A stretch of 64,000 nucleotides of DNA, from the NCBI RefSeq assembly GCF_030730865.1, contig NZ_JAVALZ010000002.1, positions 841,733 through 905,732 of the forward strand, written 5' to 3'. The notes under the pieces were generated by a model. It was not told the origin of the DNA. It was given only the letters and a program-made list of their open reading frames with translations, and ran no database searches. Below are positions 46,040 to 54,574 of the stretch, piece after piece (the first letter of the stretch is position 1; each line of letters opens with the position of its first letter). Source of the DNA: Uliginosibacterium sp. 31-16. Its GTDB lineage: Bacteria > Pseudomonadota > Gammaproteobacteria > Burkholderiales > Rhodocyclaceae. The translations under genes were made by a program, and so were the position numbers.

Positions 46040-47236
46040 ATGTCGCAGGATGCTCTCGAAACGCTCAAGATCGACCGCAGCGCACCCGCTCGCAAACGTG
46101 GCCCATCACGCAAACCCTGGTTCGTCGGAGCCCTTGTCGTGGCCCTCGTCGCCGCTGGCTTTGCCCTCAGCAGCCGCCAGGCGCTGGAGGTCGAAACTGC
46201 CCGTGTCGCGCAAGCCTGGCCTTCGCAAGGCATAACGGCCCTAAACGCCACCGGCTACGTCGTGGCCGACACCAAGGCCTCCGTCGCCAGCAAGACCACC
46301 GGCCGGCTCGAATGGCTGGGCGTGCGCGAAGGCAGCCCGGTACGCGCCGGTGAAGTCATCGCACGCATGGAAAACGCCGACATCCGCGCCCAGCTTGCGC
46401 AACGCGAAGCTGACGTGGAATCCGCCCGCGCACGCGTCAAGCAGGGCGAAGCCGAGCAGATGGACGCCGATTTCAACCTCAAGCGTCAGCAAGACCTGAA
46501 GGCCCAGGGCTTCGTTGCCCAGGCCGCCGTCGATGCCGCGCAAAACCGTGCCCAACAGGCCCGTGCCACGATTGCCGCGCAGCAGGCGGCCGTGCGCGCC
46601 AGCCTGGCCGCCGTGGCCGAGATCAGGGTGACGCTCGACAACTCCGTGATCCGCGCCCCCTTCGCCGGGGTGGTACTCACCAAGCAGGCCGATGTGGGGG
46701 ATGTGGTCACACCGCTTTCGGCCAGCAGCAATTCCAAGGCCGCTGTCGTCACCATGGCCGATCTGTCCACGCTGGAAATCGAGGCCGACGTTTCCGAAAC
46801 AAACCTTGCCAGAGCCCGCGTCGACCAGCCGGTGGAAATCCAGCTCGACGCCCTGCCCGAGCTGCGCTTGCTCGGCCGCGTTTCGCGCATCGTGCCAACC
46901 GTGGATCGAAGCAAGGCAACCGTCAAGTTCAAGATCCGCTTCGACGAGAAGGACGCTCGCGTACTGCCCGACATGAGTGCCAGGGTTGCCTTCCTGGAGC
47001 GCCCGCTCAGGCCGGACGAACGCACACCACGCCTGGCCGTGAATCCTGCCGCGGTGGTCGAGGGCAAGGTCTTTGTCTTCCGGGACGGCATCGCTCGCAC
47101 ACTCCCCGTCAGCACGGGCGACAGGCTCGGTGACCTGATCGAAGTGAAAAGCGGGCTGCAGGCCGGTGATATCGTCATCCTCAACCCTTCAGCCAGGCTG
47201 CAGGATGGCGGCAAGGTGGTGGAGAAGAAATCGTGA
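46040..47236 (+). CDS. Periplasmic adaptor (membrane fusion) protein of an ABC exporter
   Basis: A 398-residue MacA/HlyD-type adaptor. A single N-terminal helix (about 27-46) is followed by a biotinyl-lipoyl-like half (ASVASKTTGRLEWLGVREGS), a long alpha-hairpin (about 110-190, rich in A, Q, E and R), the second lipoyl half (VIRAPFAGVVL) and beta-barrel domains. The start at 46040 gives the normal short cytoplasmic tail. Its stop overlaps the GTG start of the ATPase gene. The two permease genes that complete this exporter type are 6.6 kb downstream. Confidence 0.92.
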   Translation: MSQDALETLKIDRSAPARKRGPSRKPWFVGALVVALVAAGFALSSRQALEVETARVAQAWPSQGITALNATGYVVADTKASVASKTTGRLEWLGVREGSPVRAGEVIARMENADIRAQLAQREADVESARARVKQGEAEQMDADFNLKRQQDLKAQGFVAQAAVDAAQNRAQQARATIAAQQAAVRASLAAVAEIRVTLDNSVIRAPFAGVVLTKQADVGDVVTPLSASSNSKAAVVTMADLSTLEIEADVSETNLARARVDQPVEIQLDALPELRLLGRVSRIVPTVDRSKATVKFKIRFDEKDARVLPDMSARVAFLERPLRPDERTPRLAVNPAAVVEGKVFVFRDGIARTLPVSTGDRLGDLIEVKSGLQAGDIVILNPSARLQDGGKVVEKKS

Positions 47237-47958
47237 GCGCAAGCGGCCCGGCCTCCCCCAGCAGCGCCACCGAAGCCGTCATCCGGATCGAGCACGTCAG
47301 CAAATTCTATGTGCGTGGCCACGAAGAAGTGCCGGTGCTCAGCGACATTCATTTCGACATCGCGCGCGGCGAATATCTCGCGTTGATGGGTCCCTCCGGC
47401 TCGGGCAAATCCACCCTGCTCAACCTCATCGCCGGGCTGGACCAACCCAACACCGGCAGCATCGTGGTCGATGGCGTCGACATTGCACAGCTGGATGACA
47501 CGGGACTCGCCGACTGGCGCGCCCGCCATATCGGCTTCATCTTCCAGTTCTACAATCTGATGCCGGTGCTCACCGCTCTGGAGAATGTGGAGCTGCCACT
47601 CCAGCTCACCCCTCTGCCGCGCCGCGAACGCCGCGAACGCGCACTGACCGCGCTGTCGCTGGTCGGTCTGTCCGATCGCGTCAAACACTACCCTTCGGAG
47701 CTTTCCGGCGGCCAGTTGCAGCGCGTGGCGATAGCCCGGGCGATTGTCAGCGACCCGACCCTCATCGTTGCCGACGAACCCACCGGCGACCTCGATCGCA
47801 AATCTGGCGAAGAAGTTCTCGGTCTGCTGGATCGTCTGAACCGGGATCTGGGCAAAACCATCATCATGGTCACCCACGACGGCCATGCCGCCAACGCCGC
47901 GCGCGCCGTGCGGCATCTGGAAAAAGGCGAACTGTCCGCGCTGGTCGAAAACCGCTAG
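47233..47958 (+). CDS. ABC transporter ATP-binding protein, MacB/LolD type
   Basis: A 241-residue ATPase with Walker [11 protein letters not shown]-loop [13 protein letters not shown], signature LSGGQLQR, Walker [13 protein letters not shown] and switch histidine VTHDG. The sequence places it with MacB, LolD and FtsE-type ATPases that pair with FtsX-fold permeases. It starts from GTG overlapping the adaptor stop. A strong terminator follows, separating it from the matching permeases at 54575 and 55738. Confidence 0.95.
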   Translation: MSASGPASPSSATEAVIRIEHVSKFYVRGHEEVPVLSDIHFDIARGEYLALMGPSGSGKSTLLNLIAGLDQPNTGSIVVDGVDIAQLDDTGLADWRARHIGFIFQFYNLMPVLTALENVELPLQLTPLPRRERRERALTALSLVGLSDRVKHYPSELSGGQLQRVAIARAIVSDPTLIVADEPTGDLDRKSGEEVLGLLDRLNRDLGKTIIMVTHDGHAANAARAVRHLEKGELSALVENR

Positions 47959-48008
47959 TCCGGGCTCCCGGACTGGGTCACGCCTCCCAGGCCAGGCTGG
48001 AAAAACAA

Positions 48009-48038
48009 AACCCCCGGGGTCTCCGGGGGTTCTTTTTT
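48009..48038. terminator. Bidirectional terminator between ABC ATPase and pectate lyase 1
   Basis: AACCCCCGG (48009-48017) pairs with CCGGGGGTT (48023-48031), then CTTTTTT; on the other strand TTTTGTTTTT follows. It ends both convergent transcripts. Confidence 0.9.
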
Positions 48039-48080
48039 AACCAGACCTGCTGCCGGAGCAGCAGGCGTGATCAAGCAGAC

Positions 48081-49610
48081 TTACTTGGTGGAGCACTTGT
48101 TCGGATCGCCGAGCGGGTCGGAACCGAAAGCAGCCACGGTACAGGCGATGGTCTTGCCCGAACCGACGTACTTGGCCACCCACTTGCCCTTGCGACCGAA
48201 AGCCACCCAGCCGGTTGCCTTGGCCGTGCAGGTTTCACCCAGAGCAGCACACTTGCTGAAACCAGCCGGGTAGTCACCCGTACCGGTCATGGCCGGAGGC
48301 GTACCGCCACCCGAAGAGCTGCTGGAGCTCGACGACGAGCTGGAGCTGCTGCTTGAAGAAGAGCTGCTGGAAGACGACGAACTGGAGCTGCTGCTCGAAG
48401 AAGACGAGCTGGAGCTGCTGGAGGACGAGGACGAAGAGGAGCTGGAGCCGCAAGCCGAAGCCGTCAGCGTTGCGCCGTTCTTGCCCACACCTGCGTAGGA
48501 AGCCAGCTTGGCCTTCACGCACGCAGCCGAGACCGGCTCGTAGGTGTAGGTCAGTGAAGGCTTGGAGCTCAGCGTAGAAGTCCAGTTGGTGGCATTGACA
48601 CCGCCCGAACCTGCGTCATCCCAGGTGATGCCGTAGGTGGCATTGCTGGCAGCGCTGGTGGTGTTGTTGCTGTCCAGATACCAGGTGCCGCAACCATTCG
48701 TGTCGTAACGGCAGGTCACCGGGTTCAGCGAGTTCTCGAAGTAGTTGCGCTCGATGATGGCCTTGCCGCTGGCACGCACGTTGATGCCGGAGCTGGTGAT
48801 CTTGTTGTACAGGTTGTTGTACGCATGCACCACACCACCACGCTGCAGCGGCAGACGGGCATTCACGTTGTAGTAAACGTTGTGGTGATAGGTGATGTTG
48901 CGCTGGTAATCGGTCGTGCCACCGCTCTGGGTGTGGCCATCCAGACCGACCTTCTTGCTGTCGTGGATGTAGTTGTACGAAACCGTGACGTTGGTCGAAT
49001 TCTTCTTGATGTCGACGGCCGACTCGAAGGTCAGGTCGCCGTCGGGCGAGCCGTTACATTCGTTGTTCACCGCGAAGAGTTCGTTGTGGTCGATCCACAC
49101 GTTCGGCGAGTTGTCGATACGGATCATGTCAGCATCGTTGTTGGCACCAGCCAGAGCACCGATCTTCATGTTCTTGATGACGACATTGCCACCATTCACG
49201 ATGGTGATGCCGAAGTTGGCGGAGGAGCCGTTCGCCCCTTCAATGGTCAGGCCAGCGGTGAATTCCTTCAGTGAGACTTCACGATAGGCGTCATTCCAGT
49301 GCGGGTTCGGACAGTTGCCGGACGCATCCTTGGTGTGATCCTTGACGATCTGGGCGATCAGCGCGTCTTCGTTGCCGGTATAAACGATGTGCAGCGGATA
49401 GGCACCAGCCGTGACTTTCTTGCCGGCCGAGTCAATGCGTGCCGCAGCGATCGCATCGATCATCCCTTGCATTGAACTCACGGTAACTTTTTTGGCGCCA
49501 GTGACTTCACCGCCTGCGGTGGTTGCGAAACCGCCGGTATTCACGGCAAAAGCCATGCTGCTGGTAGCCAGCGCGACCAGCGCGGCCGTCGCCTTCAGTT
49601 TGAAGCTCAT
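48081..49610 (-). CDS. Secreted pectate lyase, PL1 family, with poly-Ser linker (copy 1)
   Basis: A 509-residue secreted enzyme that cleaves polygalacturonate by beta-elimination. Parts: signal peptide (1-22, MSFKLKATAALVALATSSMA...), PL1 beta-helix domain (about 23-385) with VWIDHNEL, NYIHDSKKVGLDG and the catalytic RxPxxR motif RLPLQR (R252, R257), then a pure serine linker of about 45 residues (387-431). A C-terminal domain of about 65 residues (CAALGETCTAKATGWVAFG) resembles the small cysteine domain seen at the end of plant-cell-wall enzymes in Cellvibrio-like bacteria. Upstream it shares a cis-module with copy 2. Confidence 0.93.
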   Translation of the reverse strand: MSFKLKATAALVALATSSMAFAVNTGGFATTAGGEVTGAKKVTVSSMQGMIDAIAAARIDSAGKKVTAGAYPLHIVYTGNEDALIAQIVKDHTKDASGNCPNPHWNDAYREVSLKEFTAGLTIEGANGSSANFGITIVNGGNVVIKNMKIGALAGANNDADMIRIDNSPNVWIDHNELFAVNNECNGSPDGDLTFESAVDIKKNSTNVTVSYNYIHDSKKVGLDGHTQSGGTTDYQRNITYHHNVYYNVNARLPLQRGGVVHAYNNLYNKITSSGINVRASGKAIIERNYFENSLNPVTCRYDTNGCGTWYLDSNNTTSAASNATYGITWDDAGSGGVNATNWTSTLSSKPSLTYTYEPVSAACVKAKLASYAGVGKNGATLTASACGSSSSSSSSSSSSSSSSSSSSSSSSSSSSSSSSSSSSSSSSSSSSSGGGTPPAMTGTGDYPAGFSKCAALGETCTAKATGWVAFGRKGKWVAKYVGSGKTIACTVAAFGSDPLGDPNKCSTK

Positions 49611-50007
49611 TGATTGTCTCCTGAGTTTGATTTTGTCCGGTCAATCGAGCCAACGGGGCTCGAAGAAAGCCCGGACAACCCCGCACCTATATTGTTTTGC
49701 GCGGTGAGCTTATTAATGCACAAAAGGGCCGTGAGTTCAAGAAAGAGACTGAAAAAAGTAGGGATTTCTCTTACGACCAAAGACGTAAAGCCAGGCAGGC
49801 TGGCGTGTGACGCGGAACATGCCCTCCTGTGGAGCTTGTTACGGAAAAGCCGAACGATGATCTGAATCAAAATCCGGGACTATCACGCCCTGCCCCAGGA
49901 CCTCTTTCCGGCAGCCCGAACACCGCCACCATCAAGCCGGCTCCTGGCACGCCGTAGAAATCAACAAAGCCCCGCCGCAGCCACGTCTGCTTTCAGCCGA
50001 GAACGCC
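49611..50007. promoter_or_regulatory. Divergent upstream region of pectate lyase 1 and aspA
   Basis: About 400 bases without a gene. It holds three blocks also present upstream of pectate lyase 2: a CCGG...CCCCGCAC box (49669-49686), ATTAATGCACAAA (49712-49724) and the imperfect palindrome GTAGGGATTTCTCTTAC (49758-49774). The aspA promoter should be in the right half; no clear -35/-10 was recognised. Confidence 0.6.
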
Positions 50008-51423
50008 ATGACCACTACCCGCCTCGAACACGACCTGCTCGGCAACCGCGAAGTGCCCGCCGATGCTTATTACGGCGTGCACACCCTGCGCGCGCTGGAG
50101 AATTTCCCGATTACCGGCATCCCGATTTCGGTCTACCCGGATCTGCTCGCCGCGCTGGCCGTCATCAAGCAGGCGGCGGCGATCACCAACCACGAACTGG
50201 GCCTGCTCGACCGGGAACATCTGGAGGCCATCGTCACCGCCTGTGAGGAAATCCGCGCCGGGCGCTGGCACGAACACTTCGTCGTCGACGTCATCCAGGG
50301 CGGCGCCGGCACTTCCAGCAACATGAACGCCAACGAAGTCATCGCCAACCGTGCACTCGAACTGCTCGGCCACGCCAGAGGCGAATACCAGCACCTGCAT
50401 CCGAATGAACACGTCAACATGAGCCAGAGCACGAACGACGTGTATCCCACCGCATTGAAGATCGCCACCTACACCGGCCTGCACGGGTTGGTGGACGCCA
50501 TGGCGGTGCTGCGCAAAGCGTTCGAGGAACGCGCCGAGGCCTTCAAGGACGTCATCAAGATGGGCCGCACCCAGTTGCAGGATGCCGTGCCGATGACGCT
50601 AGGCCAGGAATTCAGCACGTACGCAGTAATGCTCGGAGAGGACGAGGAGCGCGTGCGCGAGGCCGCCAGCCTGATCCGCGAAATCAACCTCGGCGCCACC
50701 GCCATCGGTACCGGCATTACCGCCCCGCCCGACTACGCCGCCCGCGTACGCCAGCATCTGGCGGATCTCACCGGCATCGCCCTGGTCACTTCGCCGAATC
50801 TGATCGAAGCCACCCAGGACTGCGGCGCCTTCGTGCAGATTTCCGGCGTGCTCAAACGCGTCGCGGTCAAACTCTCCAAGACCTGCAACGATCTGCGCCT
50901 GCTCTCCAGCGGCCCGCGCGCCGGCCTGGGCGAAATCAACCTGCCGCCCATGCAGGCGGGCTCCTCGATCATGCCCGGCAAGGTCAATCCGGTGATCCCG
51001 GAGGTCGTTAACCAGATTGCCTTTGAAGTCATCGGCAACGACGTCACCGTCAGCTTCGCCGCCGAGGCCGGCCAGCTCCAGCTCAACGCCTTCGAGCCGA
51101 TCATCGCCCACAGCCTGTTCAAGAGCGTCGCCCACCTGCGTCAGGGCTGTCTGACCCTGGCCGAGCGCTGCGTCAAAGGCATCACCGCCAACCCGGATCG
51201 CATGCGCGAATCCGTTCGAAATTCGATCGGCATCGTCACCGCACTGAACCCCTACATCGGCTACGCCAATGCCACTGAAGTTGCCACCGAAGCACATCTC
51301 ACAGGCGCCAGCGTCTACGACATCATTCTCGCCCGGGGCTTGCTCAGCCGCGAACAGCTCGATGCCATCCTCAAGCCTGAAGCCCTCACCAGCCCGCAGC
51401 AGATCGTAAGGCCGCAAAAATAA
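50008..51423 (+). CDS. aspA: Aspartate ammonia-lyase
   Basis: A 471-residue cytosolic enzyme interconverting aspartate and fumarate plus ammonia. Seen are RLEHDLLGNREVPADAYYG (AspA opening), AGTSSNMNANEVIANRALE, NMSQSTNDVYPTA and the superfamily signature GSSIMPGKVNPVIPE. The opening and length favour AspA over fumarase C. It sits between the two pectate lyase genes but on the other strand, with no evident functional link. Confidence 0.94.
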   Translation: MTTTRLEHDLLGNREVPADAYYGVHTLRALENFPITGIPISVYPDLLAALAVIKQAAAITNHELGLLDREHLEAIVTACEEIRAGRWHEHFVVDVIQGGAGTSSNMNANEVIANRALELLGHARGEYQHLHPNEHVNMSQSTNDVYPTALKIATYTGLHGLVDAMAVLRKAFEERAEAFKDVIKMGRTQLQDAVPMTLGQEFSTYAVMLGEDEERVREAASLIREINLGATAIGTGITAPPDYAARVRQHLADLTGIALVTSPNLIEATQDCGAFVQISGVLKRVAVKLSKTCNDLRLLSSGPRAGLGEINLPPMQAGSSIMPGKVNPVIPEVVNQIAFEVIGNDVTVSFAAEAGQLQLNAFEPIIAHSLFKSVAHLRQGCLTLAERCVKGITANPDRMRESVRNSIGIVTALNPYIGYANATEVATEAHLTGASVYDIILARGLLSREQLDAILKPEALTSPQQIVRPQK

Positions 51424-51424
51424 C

Positions 51425-51465
51425 CTGCCTGAAGAGCCGCTCCCAGCGGGCCTCTGCAGGCAGGC
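51425..51465. repeat. Dispersed palindromic repeat (locus E)
   Basis: CTGCCTGAAGAGCCGCTCCC plus AGCGGGCCTCTGCAGGCAGG is a good copy of the family, one base after the aspA stop codon. Confidence 0.65.
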
Positions 51466-51554
51466 GTGGCTGGCAGGCAATCCCCGCAAGGGGATTCGGA
51501 CGGGCAGGCCGGATCGCCAGGCCACACGCCCCTCTCCGGGCGGTCCCTCATAAA

Positions 51555-51586
51555 AGACAAAGCCCCCGAATCCGGGGGCTTTGTCT
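51555..51586. terminator. Terminator between aspA and pectate lyase 2
   Basis: AGACAAAGCCCCCG (51555-51568) and CGGGGGCTTTGTCT (51573-51586) form a perfect 14-bp stem with a four-base loop. The A- and T-containing outer stem lets it act for either convergent gene. Confidence 0.85.
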
Positions 51587-51628
51587 GATTACGCCTGCGC
51601 CTTGCGTTGCAGGACTGATCGAGTGCGC

Positions 51629-53200
51629 TTAGCGATAGTAAGAACACTTGTTCGAGCTACCCGCCGGATCGCCACCAAAGGCGGCAACGGTACAAGCGAT
51701 GCTCTTGCCCACGCCGACATTCTTGAGCAACCACTTGCCTTTGGCGCCAAATGCAACCCAGCCCTGGCCGGACCCGACCAAGCAGACGCCGCCCAGATCA
51801 GCACACTTGGACCAGCCCGCCGGGTAAGAGCCCGTCCCCTTCAGGACCGGAACCGCGCCGCCCGACGAGCTGGAGCTGCTCGAGGAGGAGGAGCTGCTTG
51901 AGGAAGAGCTGCTGCTCGATGACGAACCGCCGGAGCTGGACGAAGAGCTGCTCGAAGAAGAGCTGGAACTGCTGCTGGACGAGGAACTGGAGCTGCTGGA
52001 TGAAGAACTGCTGGAGCTGCTCGACGACGAGCCCGAGCCGCTGCAGGCCGCTGCCGTCAGCGTCGCACCGTTCTTGCCCACGCCGGCGTATTGAGACAGC
52101 TTGTCCTTCACGCACTGAGCAGAAACCGGCTCATACGTGTAGGTCAGGGTCTTCGGGAACACGGCGGTCGTAGTCCAGGTGTTGGCGTTGATGCCGCCAG
52201 AACCCGGATCGGTCCAGACGATGCCGTAAGTGGCATTGTCCGCCGCGCTGGTGGTGTTGTTGTTGCGCAGATCCCATTTGCCGCAATTGGCGGTGTCGTA
52301 ACGACAGGTCACCGGGTTATAGGCGTTAACGAAATAGTTCTTCTCGATCAACGCATAGCCACCGGTGCGCACGTTGATGCCCGAGTCCGTCACCTTCTCG
52401 TACAGGTTGTTGTACATGTGCGTCCAGCCACCACGCTGCAGCGGCAGGCGGGCACTCACGTTGTAGTAATAATTGTGGTGATAGGTAATCTCGCGGCCAC
52501 CGGCGATATCGCTGGCCGAAGAGCCATCCAGGCCAACCTTCTTGCTGTCGTGGATGTAGTTGTACGAAACGGTGATGTTGTGCGAATCCTTCTTGATGTC
52601 GATGGCGGACTCAAAGGTCAGATCGCCGTCGGGCGAGCCATTGCACTCGTTGTTCACCGCGAAGAGTTCATTGTGGTCGATCAGCACATTGGACGAACCA
52701 TCGATGCGGAGCATGTCTGCATCATTGCTGGCGCCGCCCAGGGCGCCGATCTTCATGTTCTGGACAACGACGTTATTCGAGCCGCTCTTGATCGTGATGC
52801 CGAAGTTGGCAGAAGAGCCATTCGCCCCCTGGATGGTGATACCGGCCGTGAAGTTCTTGATCTCCACTTCACGATAAGGATCGCTCCAGTGCGGCGACGG
52901 ACAGTTACCCGAGGCGTCCTTGGTGGAGCCCTTGATGACGTTGGCGATCAGTGCATCTTCATTGCCGGTATAGGTAATGATGACCGGATAGGCCCCCGTG
53001 GAAACTTTCTTGCCTGCCGAATCGATGCGCGCGGCGGCGATTGCGTCGATAATCCCCTGCATCGTGCTGACCGTCACTGACTTGGCGCCCGCCTGATTGC
53101 CGCCGGTAGCGGTGGAGAAGCCGCCGGTATTGGCCGCAAAGGCCATGCTGCTGGCAGCCAGCGCCACCAGCGCAGCGGTTGTTTTCAGTTTGAAACTCAT
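51629..53200 (-). CDS. Secreted pectate lyase, PL1 family, with poly-Ser linker (copy 2)
   Basis: A 523-residue paralogue of the enzyme encoded at 48081, with the same architecture: signal peptide (1-22), PL1 domain (to about 386) with VLIDHNEL, NYIHDSKKVGLDG and RLPLQR (R251, R256), a longer serine linker (about 387-446, broken once by GG), and the same cysteine-containing C-terminal domain (CADLGGVCLVGSGQGWVAFG). The two proteins are nearly colinear through the catalytic domain, so they arose by duplication. Both genes run leftwards with aspA between them on the opposite strand. Confidence 0.93.
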   Translation of the reverse strand: MSFKLKTTAALVALAASSMAFAANTGGFSTATGGNQAGAKSVTVSTMQGIIDAIAAARIDSAGKKVSTGAYPVIITYTGNEDALIANVIKGSTKDASGNCPSPHWSDPYREVEIKNFTAGITIQGANGSSANFGITIKSGSNNVVVQNMKIGALGGASNDADMLRIDGSSNVLIDHNELFAVNNECNGSPDGDLTFESAIDIKKDSHNITVSYNYIHDSKKVGLDGSSASDIAGGREITYHHNYYYNVSARLPLQRGGWTHMYNNLYEKVTDSGINVRTGGYALIEKNYFVNAYNPVTCRYDTANCGKWDLRNNNTTSAADNATYGIVWTDPGSGGINANTWTTTAVFPKTLTYTYEPVSAQCVKDKLSQYAGVGKNGATLTAAACSGSGSSSSSSSSSSSSSSSSSSSSSSSSSSSSSSSSSGGSSSSSSSSSSSSSSSSSSSSSGGAVPVLKGTGSYPAGWSKCADLGGVCLVGSGQGWVAFGAKGKWLLKNVGVGKSIACTVAAFGGDPAGSSNKCSYYR

Positions 53201-53516
53201 GTCTTGGCTCCTGAATGTGATTGAGACCGTTGAGTCCGGCCCGTCGAACCCGTTAGGGATGCGGTCCGATGAAGTTTGAATCGGGTTGACGCCCCAGCGT
53301 TCGGGTCAAGTGCCGGACCGAACGGACTTCAAACAGAATCTGACCGGATCAGCGGGGGCCGAAAACAGAAGTCCGGGCGGCCCCGCACGATGCTTGGCGT
53401 TACAGCACGATTAATACACAAACGAACCAAATGTCTCAATACAATAAAGACAAAAGGTAGGCATTTGTCCTACAAGGCTCAATTATTTCAACAGACCGTC
53501 CCGAAAGCGCCTCTTC
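53201..53516. promoter_or_regulatory. Upstream region of pectate lyase 2 and the DUF1176 gene
   Basis: About 315 bases without a gene. It repeats the blocks found before pectate lyase 1: GTCCGGGCGGCCCCGCAC (53371-53388), ATTAATACACAAA (53410-53422) and the better palindrome GTAGGCATTTGTCCTAC (53457-53473). The leader between these blocks and the lyase start is about 110 bases longer than in copy 1. Confidence 0.6.
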
Positions 53517-54560
53517 ATGAAAACTTGCGCGTCAGTACATCAAAATGACACACGCCACTTCCTGGCCGCACGAGCCCCGCTGCTCGCACTGGTCGCAGCA
53601 CTCGCGGCCTCCCCGGCCAGCGCGGGCTTCCAGCACAAGGACTGGGAGCTGCAGTGCGACAACACGCGCACCTGCCGCGCTGCCGGCTATCAGGCGGAAG
53701 ACGGCGACTCGGACCCCGTTTCAATCCTCATTACCCGCGCTGCGGGGCCGAGCACTCCGATAGAAATCAGTGTTCAGGTGTACAGCGAACAGGGCGTCAC
53801 GGGGCCACTGCAGCTGCGCGCCGGCAAGTTGCTGATCAAGGATCTCAAAGGCGACACCGCCAGCATTGCGTCCAAGGACAGCCTGCCACTGGTGCAGCAG
53901 CTCCTGAACATCGACACCGCCACGCTGCGCGCCGGCAAGAGCGAATGGACGCTGTCGCTGGCCGGCATCAAGGCCGTCCTGCTCAAGATGGATGAAGAAC
54001 AGGGCCGCATCGGCACGCCCGGCGCGCTGGTGCGCAAGGGCACGAAACCGGAAAGCAGCGTGCTGCCCGCCCTGCCCTTGCCCGTCATCATCGCCGTCAC
54101 GCCGCTCCCCGCCCGCAAGGCCGACGACGGCATCGGCAAACGCGCGCTCAAAGCCCTTAGCCAGGACATCGCCGAGCAGTGCAACGAAGGCAAGGAAGCG
54201 CTCGCCAATGCCAGCACCACACGTATCGACGAGCACCGCCTGCTTCTTTCCGTGCCTTGCGGCGTCGGCGCCTACAACAGCACCGCGTTGAACTGGATCA
54301 TCAATGATCGCGCGCCCGGCAAGCCGGAAGGGCTGGAGGCCGAAGGCGACTTTGACGCCGGCACCGGCAGCATCAGCTCCGCCATGAAAGGCCGCGGCAT
54401 CGGTGATTGCTGGTCCATGACCAGTTGGCAATTCGACGGAAAAGCCTTCGTCGTCACCGAACAAAGCGGCGACGGCATGTGCCGCGGCTTCCCCGGCGGC
54501 GCCTGGCAGCTCCCGGCCTACGTCAGCAAAGTCGTGCCAGCCGACAAAGCCAAGCGCTGA
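53517..54560 (+). CDS. DUF1176 family secreted protein
   Basis: A 347-residue protein with a signal peptide (cleavage near ASPASA) followed by FQHKDWELQCDNTRTCRAAG, the typical opening of DUF1176. Later blocks DDGIGKRALKALS and GRGIGDCWSMTSWQFDG fit the same family. Paired cysteines suggest disulfides in the periplasm. The function is not known. It is 14 bases before the first permease gene, so it is probably transcribed with the exporter permeases. Confidence 0.85.
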   Translation: MKTCASVHQNDTRHFLAARAPLLALVAALAASPASAGFQHKDWELQCDNTRTCRAAGYQAEDGDSDPVSILITRAAGPSTPIEISVQVYSEQGVTGPLQLRAGKLLIKDLKGDTASIASKDSLPLVQQLLNIDTATLRAGKSEWTLSLAGIKAVLLKMDEEQGRIGTPGALVRKGTKPESSVLPALPLPVIIAVTPLPARKADDGIGKRALKALSQDIAEQCNEGKEALANASTTRIDEHRLLLSVPCGVGAYNSTALNWIINDRAPGKPEGLEAEGDFDAGTGSISSAMKGRGIGDCWSMTSWQFDGKAFVVTEQSGDGMCRGFPGGAWQLPAYVSKVVPADKAKR

Positions 54561-54574
54561 ACTCACAACCAGCC

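Noticed and set aside
45061..46353. A 430-codon plus-strand frame over the esterase gene and the start of the adaptor gene
   Set aside because: The esterase on the minus strand has a full catalytic motif set; this frame has arginine/glutamine-rich composition and ends inside the adaptor gene.
48289..48498. Glu/Leu-rich open frame opposite the serine linker of pectate lyase 1
   Set aside because: It is the antisense reading of serine codons and has no start signals.
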